Assembly (NCBI GenBank): GCA_027493525.1 | Contig: JAOSKN010000002.1 | Coordinates: 662,288-726,287, forward strand | Source of the DNA: Planctomycetota bacterium | GTDB taxonomy: Bacteria > Planctomycetota > SZUA-567 > H5-PLA8 | Length of the DNA stretch: 64,000 bases | Reading direction: 5' to 3' | Part shown: positions 18,008-25,926 of the stretch, one piece after another | Layout: each line of letters begins with the position of its first letter | How positions within the stretch are numbered: the first letter of the stretch is position 1 | Program-made: the position numbers and the translations under genes | The notes under the pieces: model-generated | Database searches by the model: none | Told to the model about the DNA's origin: nothing | The model's input: the letters and a program-made list of their open reading frames with translations, nothing else

Positions 18008-18071
18008 GTTCCGAGTTCCGAGTTCCGAGTTCCGAGTTCCGAGTTCCGAGGGCAGAAGGCAGAGGGCAGAT
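18008..18071. repeat. Two adjoining heptanucleotide repeat arrays
   Basis: Six exact GTTCCGA units (18008-18049) are followed directly by three GGCAGAA/G/T units (18051-18071). The array lies between the exporter stop and a 57-codon gene, ending 19 bp before that start. A further short period-7 stretch (GTGAAAC-like) follows that gene at about 18262-18280. Confidence 0.85.
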
Positions 18072-18089
18072 CGAGCGAGGAGCTTCTCC

Positions 18090-18263
18090 ATGACGAACGA
18101 TCAAGAATTCTCCTGGATCGACGCCGTACGCGAAGAGAGCCGCAGGAACAGGGAAGAGAAGCGCGCCAAGCGGCGCACCTCCGGGCGCATCCTCTTCAAG
18201 CGCCTGGTCGAACTGGGCGCGCTGGACCCGGACGCGGACGCGCAGAAGGGGAAAGGGAAGTGA
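18090..18263 (+). CDS. 57-residue basic hypothetical protein
   Basis: ATG at 18090 with GAGGAG 7 nt upstream and a TGA at 18261. The product is highly charged: an acidic-aromatic start (NDQEFSWIDAV), an Arg/Lys-rich middle (SRRNREEKRAKRRTSGR), then ILFKRLVELGALDPDADAQKGKGK. It looks like a single amphipathic helix followed by a compact motif and could bind nucleic acid or a membrane surface. No family recognised. The good ribosome site and the non-random composition argue that it is real. It follows the exporter with only repeats in between. Confidence 0.55.
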   Translation: MTNDQEFSWIDAVREESRRNREEKRAKRRTSGRILFKRLVELGALDPDADAQKGKGK

Positions 18264-18473
18264 ACGTGAAACGTGAAATAGATAGACGCCCTTGAGCTTT
18301 TGAGTTGAAGTTTCTTATTGCGTTTTGCGGATCGCGTTTCAAGGGCCCCTCTCGCTGGGCTCTCCCGTTCTCCTAAAATCACCCGCTGCACCCTACCCCC
18401 ATCTCACAACTCCCATGCCTCAGCCGCGGGGCTCGGTTACAATAACCTAGGCCCGCCGGATCGGAGGCGCTCC

Positions 18474-19559
18474 ATGCCCGCATCCCACGCTGTCCCCGGC
18501 CGCTTCTGGCATAAGCTCGACGACGGGCGGATCCAGTGCGACCTCTGCCCGCGCTACTGCCGGCTCCACGAGGGGCAGCGCGGGATGTGCTTCGTGCGGA
18601 TGCGCGAAGGCGACGGGATCGTGCTCACCACCTGGGGGCGCTCCAGCGGGTTCTGCATCGACCCGATCGAAAAGAAACCGCTGAACCATTTCCTGCCGGG
18701 GACGCCGGTGCTGAGCTTCGGTACGGCCGGCTGCAACCTGGCGTGCAAGTTCTGCCAGAACTGGAGCATCTCGAAGTCGCGCGAGTTCGACACGCTGGCC
18801 GACGAGGCGCGGCCCGAAACGATCGCGCGCGCCGCGAAAAAACTCGGCTGCCGCAGCGTCGCCTACACCTACAACGATCCGGTGATCTTCCACGAGTACG
18901 CCCTCGACGTGGCGCGGGCCTGCGCGGCGGAGGGCGTGAAGAACGTCGCCGTCACCGCCGGCTACCAATGCGCCGAGCCGCGCGCGGAGTTCTACCGGCA
19001 CATGGACGCGGCCAACGTGGACCTGAAGGGCTTCACGGAGGATTTTTACCGCAAGATCTGCGGCGGGCAGCTCGCGCCGGTGCTCGAGACGCTGAAGTAT
19101 CTCAAGCACGAGACGCGGGTCTGGTTCGAGATCACGACGCTGCTGATCCCCGGCGAGAACGACAGCGAGCGGGAACTCGAGGAGCTGACCCAGTGGGTCG
19201 CGCGCGAGCTGGGCCCCGACGTGCCGCATCATTTCAGCGCCTTCCATCCGGACTGGAAGATGCTCGATCACTCGCCCACGCCCCCGGCGACGCTCGTCCG
19301 CGCGCGGGAGATCGCCATGAAGAACGGCATTCGCTATGCCTACACCGGGAACGTTCACGACCACGAGGGCGGCACGACGCTCTGCCACGGCTGCGGCGCG
19401 AAGCTGATCGTGCGCGACTGGTACGACATCCTCTCCTACCGCCTGAAGCCGGATGGCGCGTGCCCGGACTGCGGCGCGGCTTGCGCGGGGGTCTTCGAGG
19501 CGCGGCCGGGGACATGGGGCGCGAAGCGGCAGCCGGTGCGGCTGGCGTCGTTCGCTTGA
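18474..19559 (+). CDS. amrS: AmmeMemoRadiSam-type radical SAM enzyme (AmrS/pyruvate-formate-lyase-activase-like)
   Basis: 361 residues. The radical SAM cluster motif CNLACKFC has Cys 87, 91 and 94. Four N-terminal cysteines (22, 25, 29, 39) and a C-terminal knuckle (CHGCG, CPDCGAAC) are typical of the AmmeMemoRadiSam radical SAM protein, whose physiological reaction is not established. VDLKGFTEDFYRKI and NVHDHEGGTTLCHGCG are family hallmarks. The start ATG 18474 has GGAGG 8 nt upstream, and a good TACAAT -10 box lies at 18438-18443. The usual AMMECR1 and MEMO partners are not in the window. Monocistronic. Confidence 0.85.
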   Translation: MPASHAVPGRFWHKLDDGRIQCDLCPRYCRLHEGQRGMCFVRMREGDGIVLTTWGRSSGFCIDPIEKKPLNHFLPGTPVLSFGTAGCNLACKFCQNWSISKSREFDTLADEARPETIARAAKKLGCRSVAYTYNDPVIFHEYALDVARACAAEGVKNVAVTAGYQCAEPRAEFYRHMDAANVDLKGFTEDFYRKICGGQLAPVLETLKYLKHETRVWFEITTLLIPGENDSERELEELTQWVARELGPDVPHHFSAFHPDWKMLDHSPTPPATLVRAREIAMKNGIRYAYTGNVHDHEGGTTLCHGCGAKLIVRDWYDILSYRLKPDGACPDCGAACAGVFEARPGTWGAKRQPVRLASFA

Positions 19560-19563
19560 TGGA

Positions 19564-19590
19564 CCACGGAGGCACGGAGGACACGGAGGG
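19564..19590. repeat. Nonamer repeat CACGGAGGN
   Basis: Three head-to-tail copies of a CACGGAGG core at roughly 9-bp period directly after the radical SAM gene stop. Same family as the inverted arrays at 37718-37808. Confidence 0.7.
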
Positions 19591-19795
19591 TGGCTGAGCA
19601 TTGGGCGTAGAAAACCAAGTCGGAGCTTCCGCGTCGTCTTGAGTGGGTGCCACTCGTGGCACACGGGATGTTCGCGGTACGGGAGAACGAAAAGACGCGC
19701 GGGCGGGACGCCCACGCGAGCCGGCGGGGACGCCGGCGCTACGGCGGCAGCGCCGATCCGTGGCACGGAGCGACGCGGGCGGGTATCCTCTGGGC

Positions 19796-20839
19796 ATGCT
19801 GGCGCAAGCGACGCAACCGGCCTCGAAGGTCCGCCCGCTCCGGATCGGCCCGCTGCGCGTGGACCCGCCGATCCTGCAAGCGCCCATGGCGGGCTTCACC
19901 AACCTGGCCTTCCGGCGGATCGTGCGCGATTACGGCGGCGCGGGGCTGCTGGCGACCGAGATGATCTCGGCCGAAGGCTTCGTCCGCCGCGTGGGCGGCC
20001 TGAAGGGCGCGCCGGAGCGGCTCTGGGGCGTGCAGGACGAGCCGCGCCCGCTGGCGGTGCAGATGTGGGACAACGATCCCGAGACGCTGGCCGAGGTTGG
20101 GCGCACGCTGGCCTTCGAGTACCGCGTCAGCGTCGTGGACCTCAACTTCGGCTGCCCGGTGCGGAAGATCACCGAGGCGCACTCGGGGAGCTACCTGCTG
20201 GGCGAGCCGGCGCGGATGCGGAGCATCATCGAGCGCGTCGTGAAGGCCTGCGCGCCGGTGCCGGTAACGGCGAAGATCCGGCTGGGCTGCACGCGCAAGG
20301 CCGTCACCGCAGTGGAGGTCGCGCGGGCCGTCGAGGACGCCGGCGCGGCGGCGCTGACCGTGCACGGGCGCGTGGCCGAGGAGTTCTTCAAAGGCACGGC
20401 CGACTGGGAGACGATCGCCGAGATCAAGGTTCGCGCGGGCAAGCTGCCCATCGTCGGCAACGGCGACCTGGACAGCCCCGAGAAGGTCGTCGCGGCCTTC
20501 GAGCGCTACGGCGTGGACGGGGTGATGATCGCGCGCGCGGCGCTGGGCCGCCCGTGGCTCTTCCGGCAGGCCGCGGCGGCGCTGAAGGGCGAGGAGATCC
20601 CGCCGGAGCCTCCGCCGGCCGAGCAGCGCGCGGTCCTGCTGCGGCATCACCGCGAGATCGTGGAACGCTTCGGCGAGGAACGCGGCGTGGTCCTGATGCG
20701 CCGCTACGCCGCCAACTACGCGCACGGCCGGCCCGGCGCGTGCGCCTTCCGGCGGGCCGTGAGCATCGCGCGGACGAACACGGAGTTTCTGGCGGCGGTG
20801 GAGATGATCTTTCCAGACGCACACGTGCGACACGACTAA
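19796..20839 (+). CDS. dus: tRNA-dihydrouridine synthase
   Basis: 347-residue FMN-dependent enzyme reducing uridine in the tRNA D-loop. Seen: FMN-binding APMAGFTNLAFRR (29-41), the active-site Cys120 in LNFGCPVRKI, the LTVHGR block and GNGDLDSPEKV, then the helical C-terminal RNA-binding domain. The start at ATG 19796 matches the family N-terminus. It has no obvious ribosome site, but a TATCCT hexamer ends 6 nt before it, so a leaderless transcript is possible. The long upstream extension of the open frame is Arg-rich and not credible. The family (DusA/B/C) cannot be subdivided from sight; it is closest in layout to DusB. Confidence 0.9.
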   Translation: MLAQATQPASKVRPLRIGPLRVDPPILQAPMAGFTNLAFRRIVRDYGGAGLLATEMISAEGFVRRVGGLKGAPERLWGVQDEPRPLAVQMWDNDPETLAEVGRTLAFEYRVSVVDLNFGCPVRKITEAHSGSYLLGEPARMRSIIERVVKACAPVPVTAKIRLGCTRKAVTAVEVARAVEDAGAAALTVHGRVAEEFFKGTADWETIAEIKVRAGKLPIVGNGDLDSPEKVVAAFERYGVDGVMIARAALGRPWLFRQAAAALKGEEIPPEPPPAEQRAVLLRHHREIVERFGEERGVVLMRRYAANYAHGRPGACAFRRAVSIARTNTEFLAAVEMIFPDAHVRHD

Positions 20840-20960
20840 CGCCGCTACGTATTGAACTTTTTGCCCGTTCCGGCGTTCAAAGTATCGGGGCGAAATGGTC
20901 CCAAAGCCCCATGCAGGTTCGTCACAGATTTGGGATTCCATGCACCGGCGGGGATGACTC

Positions 20961-21815
20961 ATGCGAACAATCGCGTTTTTGGGCGGACTGTTGTACCTTT
21001 CGGCGGCAGTGGCCGGGGCGGTGGAGGTCGAGACCGACCTGGACGCGCTCGTGACCAATCTGAATCACGAGGACTATCAGGTCCGCGAGGCGGCTACGAA
21101 GCGGCTGGCGGAACTCGTACCGACCCACCTGGATCGCATTTTGAAGATAGAAGCCGAAACGAAGGAACCGGAAGTCCGCACGCGGATCAACGAGGCCATT
21201 AACCGGGAAGTCAGAACCAAGCTGGCCGCGCAGCGCGAAGCGACGGAGAAGAAGCTGGCCGCCGCCAACCAGGAGTACAAGGAGCTGCAGGCCGATACCG
21301 AGGCGCTGTTGGAGAAGCTGGCCAAGGAACAAGCCCAAGCGGAACAACGAGAGGTATCACTTGCCGAGCAGGTGAAGCTCAAGAAAGAACTGGAGAATGC
21401 GCGACTGGCCTTTCGACTGGAGAAAAACAAGCTGGACTCGAATCTCGACCAGTTGCGCCAGGCGCTAGAGGAAATCGACGCGCTCTCGATGGAGAACCGC
21501 AAGCGGCTGTTGAAGGGCGAAGCGTTCAGTCGGAGCTGGCTGCCGTTCAAGGAGCGCTGCAAGAGCCGTGTGAGCTTCGAGTTCGTGGACATGCCCCTGG
21601 CGGACGCGGTGGCGTTTTTGGCCTCGACGGCCGGGGTCAAGATCGAGACGCCTCCGGACTTCGCGGCGAAGACAGGACAGGTGGTGCTTGCGCTGCGCGT
21701 GTCCGACATGGATCTACTAACGTCCCTGGGATGGGTATGCCGGCTGGCTAATAAGGACTTCCGGGTGGACGAAGAGCAGGAAAAGATCAAGCTGGGCTTC
21801 CCCAAGGGGGAGTAG
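20961..21815 (+). CDS. Secreted coiled-coil protein with secretin N-terminal-like domain
   Basis: 284 residues. Signal peptide (1-19), then a HEAT-like stretch (YQVREAATKRLAEL), a coiled coil from about 75 to 175, and a C-terminal 75-residue domain reading VSFEFVDMPLADAVAFLASTAGVKIETPP and ending LGWVCRLANKDFRVDEE. The latter resembles the STN/N0 domain of secretins and TonB receptors. No secretin barrel follows, so the protein is probably a periplasmic adaptor or an orphan sensor domain. ATG 20961 has GGGGA 8 nt upstream. Monocistronic; convergent with rpiA. This exact architecture is not one I know by name. Confidence 0.7.
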   Translation: MRTIAFLGGLLYLSAAVAGAVEVETDLDALVTNLNHEDYQVREAATKRLAELVPTHLDRILKIEAETKEPEVRTRINEAINREVRTKLAAQREATEKKLAAANQEYKELQADTEALLEKLAKEQAQAEQREVSLAEQVKLKKELENARLAFRLEKNKLDSNLDQLRQALEEIDALSMENRKRLLKGEAFSRSWLPFKERCKSRVSFEFVDMPLADAVAFLASTAGVKIETPPDFAAKTGQVVLALRVSDMDLLTSLGWVCRLANKDFRVDEEQEKIKLGFPKGE

Positions 21816-21828
21816 GCGCGAGCCTACT
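21811..21828. terminator. Possible bidirectional terminator between the secretin-like gene and rpiA
   Basis: AGTAGGC-GCGA-GCCTACT forms a 7-bp perfect stem with a tetraloop, overlapping both stop codons and followed on the plus strand by TCTTCTTC. Short but well placed between convergent genes. Confidence 0.4.
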
Positions 21829-22510
21829 TCTTCTTCAGCACCTCCACGCCCGTGCTCGTCGCGACGAGGCACTCGCTGGCCATGCCGATGAAGAGGCCGT
21901 GGTCGACGACGCCGGTGACGGCCTTCAATTCGGCGGCGAGCTTGCGCGCGTCGGGGATCTGGCCGGTGGCGCAGTCGAAGGTGTAGTGCTGCTCGTCGGT
22001 GACGAAGGGCTTGCCGTCGGTCTCGCGGCGCCGCGGCTTGACGCCCAGGGCCTCCAGCCGCGCGAAGGTGCTCTTCCAGCCGAAGCGCACGACCTCCACG
22101 GGCACCTTGAAGCGCGTGCCGAGCTTCTCGACCTTCTTCGTCTCGTCGGCGATCACGATGAAGGTCTTGGCGGCGGATTCGACGAGCCGTTCGCGGAGCA
22201 GCGCGCCGCCGGCGCCCTTGATCAAGTCCAGCGTGCCCAGTTCGATCTCGTCGGCCCCATCGATGGCAAGGTCCAGCTTGGGTTCTTCTTCGAGCGTGGC
22301 GAGTTTGATGCCCAGGGAGCGGGCCTGTTCGGCGGTCCGCTCGCTGGTCGGCACGCCGACGATCTTGAGGCCTTCCTCTTTCAGGCGCCGGCCGAGTTCG
22401 GCGACCAAGTGCTTGGCGGTCGAGCCGGTGCCGAGGCCGACGACCATGCCGGACTTCACGTGCGCCGCCGCCTGCCGGGCCGCATCCGCCTTGAGCGCTT
22501 CGAGGTCCAT
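21824..22510 (-). CDS. rpiA: Ribose-5-phosphate isomerase A
   Basis: 228 residues, normal length. Interconverts ribose-5-phosphate and ribulose-5-phosphate in the pentose phosphate pathway. Signature blocks are all present: GLGTGSTAKH (phosphate loop), AIDGADEI (catalytic Asp), KGAGGALLRE (catalytic Glu/Lys region) and the C-terminal GLFIGMASECLV. The start at ATG 22510 has GGAG 8 nt upstream; the longer frame is discarded. Divergent from the solute-binding protein gene. Firm call. Confidence 0.95.
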   Translation of the reverse strand: MDLEALKADAARQAAAHVKSGMVVGLGTGSTAKHLVAELGRRLKEEGLKIVGVPTSERTAEQARSLGIKLATLEEEPKLDLAIDGADEIELGTLDLIKGAGGALLRERLVESAAKTFIVIADETKKVEKLGTRFKVPVEVVRFGWKSTFARLEALGVKPRRRETDGKPFVTDEQHYTFDCATGQIPDARKLAAELKAVTGVVDHGLFIGMASECLVATSTGVEVLKKK

Positions 22511-22658
22511 GGTTCGGGTCTCCGGATTCACCGCATGAGCATGAGCGGCGATCCTAGCGGTGCGGGCCGGAGGAATCCAGTGTCGGGGCCAGCCCGAGGC
22601 CTCCGCGGCGCGCCCAACCTCGGTTGCGCCGGCGCGGCGACGGCGTACACCTGTTCGC

Positions 22659-24056
22659 ATGCGCTTCGTCTGGCCGGTGCTCCTGCTGCTGTTGCTCCTT
22701 GGCGCGGCCTTCGGGCCGGCGGCGCTGAGGCCGTCGCAGCCGGCGGCGCGGACCCTCGTGATCCTCTCGCCGCATTGGGACGGGATCAAACAGGAGTTCC
22801 GGCGCGGCTTCGAGGAGCATTGGAAGGCGAAGACCGGCGAGACGGTGCGCGTGGAGTTCTGGGACGTGGGCGGGACGGGGGAGATCCGGCGCTACGTTCG
22901 CGAGCGCTCGCGGCAGGTGGACTGGGCGAAGGGCGAAGGCATCGGCGTGGACCTGCTCTTCGGCGGGGGCACGTTCGACTACGAGACCTACTATTCCAGC
23001 GAAGGCAAGCTGGCGCGCGAAGGCGTGAAGGTTTCCGGCGGGCTGCTGGAGGCCTACGAGCCGTCGGCCGCGCGGGAGGGCCGAATCCGCGGCGAAGTGA
23101 GCGGGCAGCCGCTGCGGGACGGGCAGCACCGCTGGCACGCCGCGTGCCTCTCGGGCTTCGGAATCGTCAAGAACCGGCTGGTGCTGGAGCGCGCGAAGCT
23201 TCCCGACGTGAAAACGTGGGACGACCTGGCGCGGCCCGAGTTGCGCGGCTGGGTCAGTTGCGGCGACCCGACGCGCTCGGGCTCGGTGCATATGGCCTTC
23301 GAGGTGATCCTGCAGGCGTACGGCTGGGAGCGCGGCTGGCGCGCGCTGACGCTGATGTGCGCGAACGTGGTCTCGTTCAACGAGGGCGGCGCGTCGGTGC
23401 CGCGCGACGTCTCGCTGGGCCAGTCGGCCGCCGGGCCGTGCATCGACTTCTACGCGGCCGCGCCGGTGCGGCGGCAGGGCGCGACGCACGTCGAGTTCGT
23501 CTTCCCCGAGGGCTACTCGGTGATCACGCCCGACGCCATCGCGATCCTTAAGCACGGCCCGCAGCCGGAACTCGCGCGCGCCTTCATGGACTACGTGCTC
23601 GGCGAGCCCGGCCAGCGGCTCTGGTACCAGAAGCGCGGGAGCGAAGGCGGGCCGCGGGAGTTCGACCTGGAGCGCCTGCCGGTCTGGCACGAGCTGTACG
23701 ACCGCGGCCTGCCGACGTTCGCCGCCGCGCGCCCGTTCGATCAGGGCAACGCCTTCCCCTACGATGGGAAAAAGGGCGGCGCGCGCTGGGGGCTGCTCGA
23801 GGACCTGCTCCGCGCGACGCTGATCGACGTTCACGAGGACCTCAAGGCCGCCTGGGCCGCGGCGATCGCGCACGGGCGCGCGGACGAGCTGGGCCCGGAA
23901 CTGGGCCGGCCGCCGCTGAGCGAGGAGGAGTTCGCGGAAGTGGCGAAGAAGCTCTCCGGGCCGCGCGAGCTGAACGCGCAGTGCACCGCCTGGACCGGCT
24001 GGGCGCGGAAGCACTACCGCGAAGTCCGCGAGAAAGCCGAGCGCGGCGGGCGCTGA
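22659..24056 (+). CDS. Extracellular solute-binding protein (iron/spermidine-type ABC)
   Basis: 465 residues with an N-terminal hydrophobic export signal (MRFVWPVLLLLLLLGAAFG) and no lipobox Cys, followed by a type II periplasmic-binding fold. Characteristic parts are the first strand LVILSPHW, the VDLLFGGGTFDY segment, KTWDDLARPELRGWVSCGDPTRSGS and VFPEGYSVITPDAIAILK, as in Fe(III)-binding (FbpA-like) and related proteins. About 100 C-terminal residues beyond the fold are helical. No permease or ATPase gene is adjacent, so the ligand is open. The start is set by the signal peptide; no strong ribosome site. Confidence 0.8.
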   Translation: MRFVWPVLLLLLLLGAAFGPAALRPSQPAARTLVILSPHWDGIKQEFRRGFEEHWKAKTGETVRVEFWDVGGTGEIRRYVRERSRQVDWAKGEGIGVDLLFGGGTFDYETYYSSEGKLAREGVKVSGGLLEAYEPSAAREGRIRGEVSGQPLRDGQHRWHAACLSGFGIVKNRLVLERAKLPDVKTWDDLARPELRGWVSCGDPTRSGSVHMAFEVILQAYGWERGWRALTLMCANVVSFNEGGASVPRDVSLGQSAAGPCIDFYAAAPVRRQGATHVEFVFPEGYSVITPDAIAILKHGPQPELARAFMDYVLGEPGQRLWYQKRGSEGGPREFDLERLPVWHELYDRGLPTFAAARPFDQGNAFPYDGKKGGARWGLLEDLLRATLIDVHEDLKAAWAAAIAHGRADELGPELGRPPLSEEEFAEVAKKLSGPRELNAQCTAWTGWARKHYREVREKAERGGR

Positions 24057-24065
24057 ACGGGCCGC

Positions 24066-24569
24066 CTACCGGGCGGCGCCGGACGCGGCGGCTCGAACGG
24101 GCTGCCGCAGGAGCACCTCGCCCTCGCTATGCAATTCGGTGATCAACCAGGCATCCCCGATCCGCACGGCGCGGAAATAGTATTCGTTGGCGTACGAGTC
24201 GTCCCCGGCGGACGGATAGAGACCCAGGCTGCCGCGCACCGCGGCCGGAAAGCCCATCTCGACTTCCAGGGGCGTCAGCGAATCGTCGTGGACCCCGATC
24301 ATCTTGAAGCAGGCCTCGAGGCTCAGGCGCCAGAGTTCGCTCCGGCACGAATCCTGCTGTTCCAGCAGGCGGCGAAGCGCGGGCCAGGCCTCGAAGGAGG
24401 TGTCGCCCGAGGTCTGCGACAGCTTGTGCTCCAGCCAGTAGCGCGGAACGAGGACGTAAGCGCCCAGGCCCAGCGAAGCCAGCAGGAAGAGCAGGAACAG
24501 CGCGCGCAGGCTGAGTTGACGCCACGACAAGCGCACGCGTTGTACAGGAACTGGCGAAGGCCTGGCCAT
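24066..24569 (-). CDS. Single-pass membrane hypothetical protein
   Basis: 167 residues. A basic N-terminus is followed by one membrane helix (LSLRALFLLFLLASLGLGAYVLV, about 18-40) and an extracytoplasmic domain with LEACFKMIGVHDDSLTPLEVEMGFP and YYFRAVRIGDAWLITELH. No family recognised. The ATG at 24569 is preferred over the longer frame because it directly precedes the basic/hydrophobic topogenic segment. It ends 9 bp from the convergent solute-binding protein gene. It may be the last gene of the leftward unit that includes the ceramidase-like pair. Confidence 0.6.
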   Translation of the reverse strand: MARPSPVPVQRVRLSWRQLSLRALFLLFLLASLGLGAYVLVPRYWLEHKLSQTSGDTSFEAWPALRRLLEQQDSCRSELWRLSLEACFKMIGVHDDSLTPLEVEMGFPAAVRGSLGLYPSAGDDSYANEYYFRAVRIGDAWLITELHSEGEVLLRQPVRAAASGAAR

Positions 24570-24651
24570 TCTCGCCGCGCCTCGAACGGTCCTGGGGCTC
24601 GGCGCGAAACCATGCAAGCAGGATGCCAAAGGCAAGGCAGGCCGGGCGGGC

Positions 24652-25917
24652 TCAGGCGCGCAGCAACTTCACGGCGGCCTCGACCAGCAAGTCGCCGGTT
24701 TCCGGGGCCATGCGGCTGCTGGCGATGAAGGTCGTCTCGTAACCGCCGCGCTCGAAGGCCTGGCGCGTGGGCACGTACCCGATCATGCCGTTGGCCGCCC
24801 CCACCACGATCGCGCGCCGCGGATGCGCGGCCTCCTTGATGCGCAGGCCCAGCTCGACGAACGCCTCGCATGGCAGCGTGACGAGGGACAACGGGCCAAG
24901 GTCGAAGGCCAGGAGTTCGGCCGGCTGCGCGCCGCGCGCGCGGATCCGCTCGACGAGCTTCGGCATCTCCCGGTCGTAGAGCTTGGAATCGATGAAGCGC
25001 TGCGCGCCGCGCGCCGTGCCGAGAACCTGTTCGGCGCTGGGCTCGCGGTAGGGCAAACGAAGCGTGACCGCGCGCGCGGCGAAGGCCGGCTCGGCCTCGA
25101 AGGCCGCGCCTTGGAGCGCCTGCCAGGCGGTCTCGGCGAGCGCGCCGCCGACTTCCTCCATGCCAAAGGCGCGGCCCGGCTGCGCGGGGTCGGAATGCGA
25201 CATGTTCCCGAAGGCGCCGTTGAGGAAGAGCGTGAACGGGACGCCGCGGGCCTTCAGGGCATTGGCCATCGCGCCGGGCCAGCCGGCGGTGAAGACGTCC
25301 TCGCCGCCGAAGTGGGTGGGGTGCAAGGCGTAATTGACGAGCGCGCCGAGCCAGGCGCCGCCGGGGCGGCGCAGGCCGACGGCGACGAGTTCCGGATCGA
25401 GGGGACCTTCGAGGCAGAGCGCGCCAGGATCCTTGAACGTGCCGTGCGTCTTCACGGTCCCGTCGCGCATGATCACGCGGCGATTGTTCCCGACGCCGAA
25501 GTTGACGCCGCGCCCGAGGCCCAACTCGGCCGGCTCGCGGGCCTCCAGGGCCTGCCCGAAGGCCGAGATGACTTTTTCAACCAGGGTCGCGAGGTAGGCG
25601 TCGTCGCGCGGCACCACCCCGGCGCAGGCGACGGCCGGCCCGCCGTGGTTGTGCGTGGCGGCGACCAGGATTCGTTCGGGTGGAAACCCGTAGCGTTCGC
25701 GCACGCGCGTGCGGATTTCGTTGGCCGTGGTCCAGCGCACGGAAAGCGTATCGAGCTGCACGAAGGCCAGCGGGCTGCCGGCGGACTCCAGCACGGCCAC
25801 GCGCGCGAAGAGCGGGTCGCGGACGCGCGCGGGCGTGATGACCTTCAGCCACCCGATCTTGTGCGTGCCGATGGGCGGGGTGATCTCGATCTCGGCGAAA
25901 CCGGCGCGGAGGGACAT
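24652..25917 (-). CDS. Neutral/alkaline ceramidase-like protein
   Basis: 421 residues. The opening AGFAEIEITPPIGT is the hallmark of the neutral ceramidase-like N-terminal domain, followed by the metal-binding ATHNHGGP motif and a second His region at ALHPTHFGGE. Much shorter than true neutral ceramidases (about 650-700) and without their C-terminal domain or a signal peptide, so the substrate is probably not ceramide. Such short homologues are common in Planctomycetota and Verrucomicrobiota and remain uncharacterised. It is a tandem paralogue of the gene at 25927, which lies 9 bp upstream, and both are probably co-transcribed. Confidence 0.85.
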   Translation of the reverse strand: MSLRAGFAEIEITPPIGTHKIGWLKVITPARVRDPLFARVAVLESAGSPLAFVQLDTLSVRWTTANEIRTRVRERYGFPPERILVAATHNHGGPAVACAGVVPRDDAYLATLVEKVISAFGQALEAREPAELGLGRGVNFGVGNNRRVIMRDGTVKTHGTFKDPGALCLEGPLDPELVAVGLRRPGGAWLGALVNYALHPTHFGGEDVFTAGWPGAMANALKARGVPFTLFLNGAFGNMSHSDPAQPGRAFGMEEVGGALAETAWQALQGAAFEAEPAFAARAVTLRLPYREPSAEQVLGTARGAQRFIDSKLYDREMPKLVERIRARGAQPAELLAFDLGPLSLVTLPCEAFVELGLRIKEAAHPRRAIVVGAANGMIGYVPTRQAFERGGYETTFIASSRMAPETGDLLVEAAVKLLRA

Positions 25918-25926
25918 GCGTTCATC

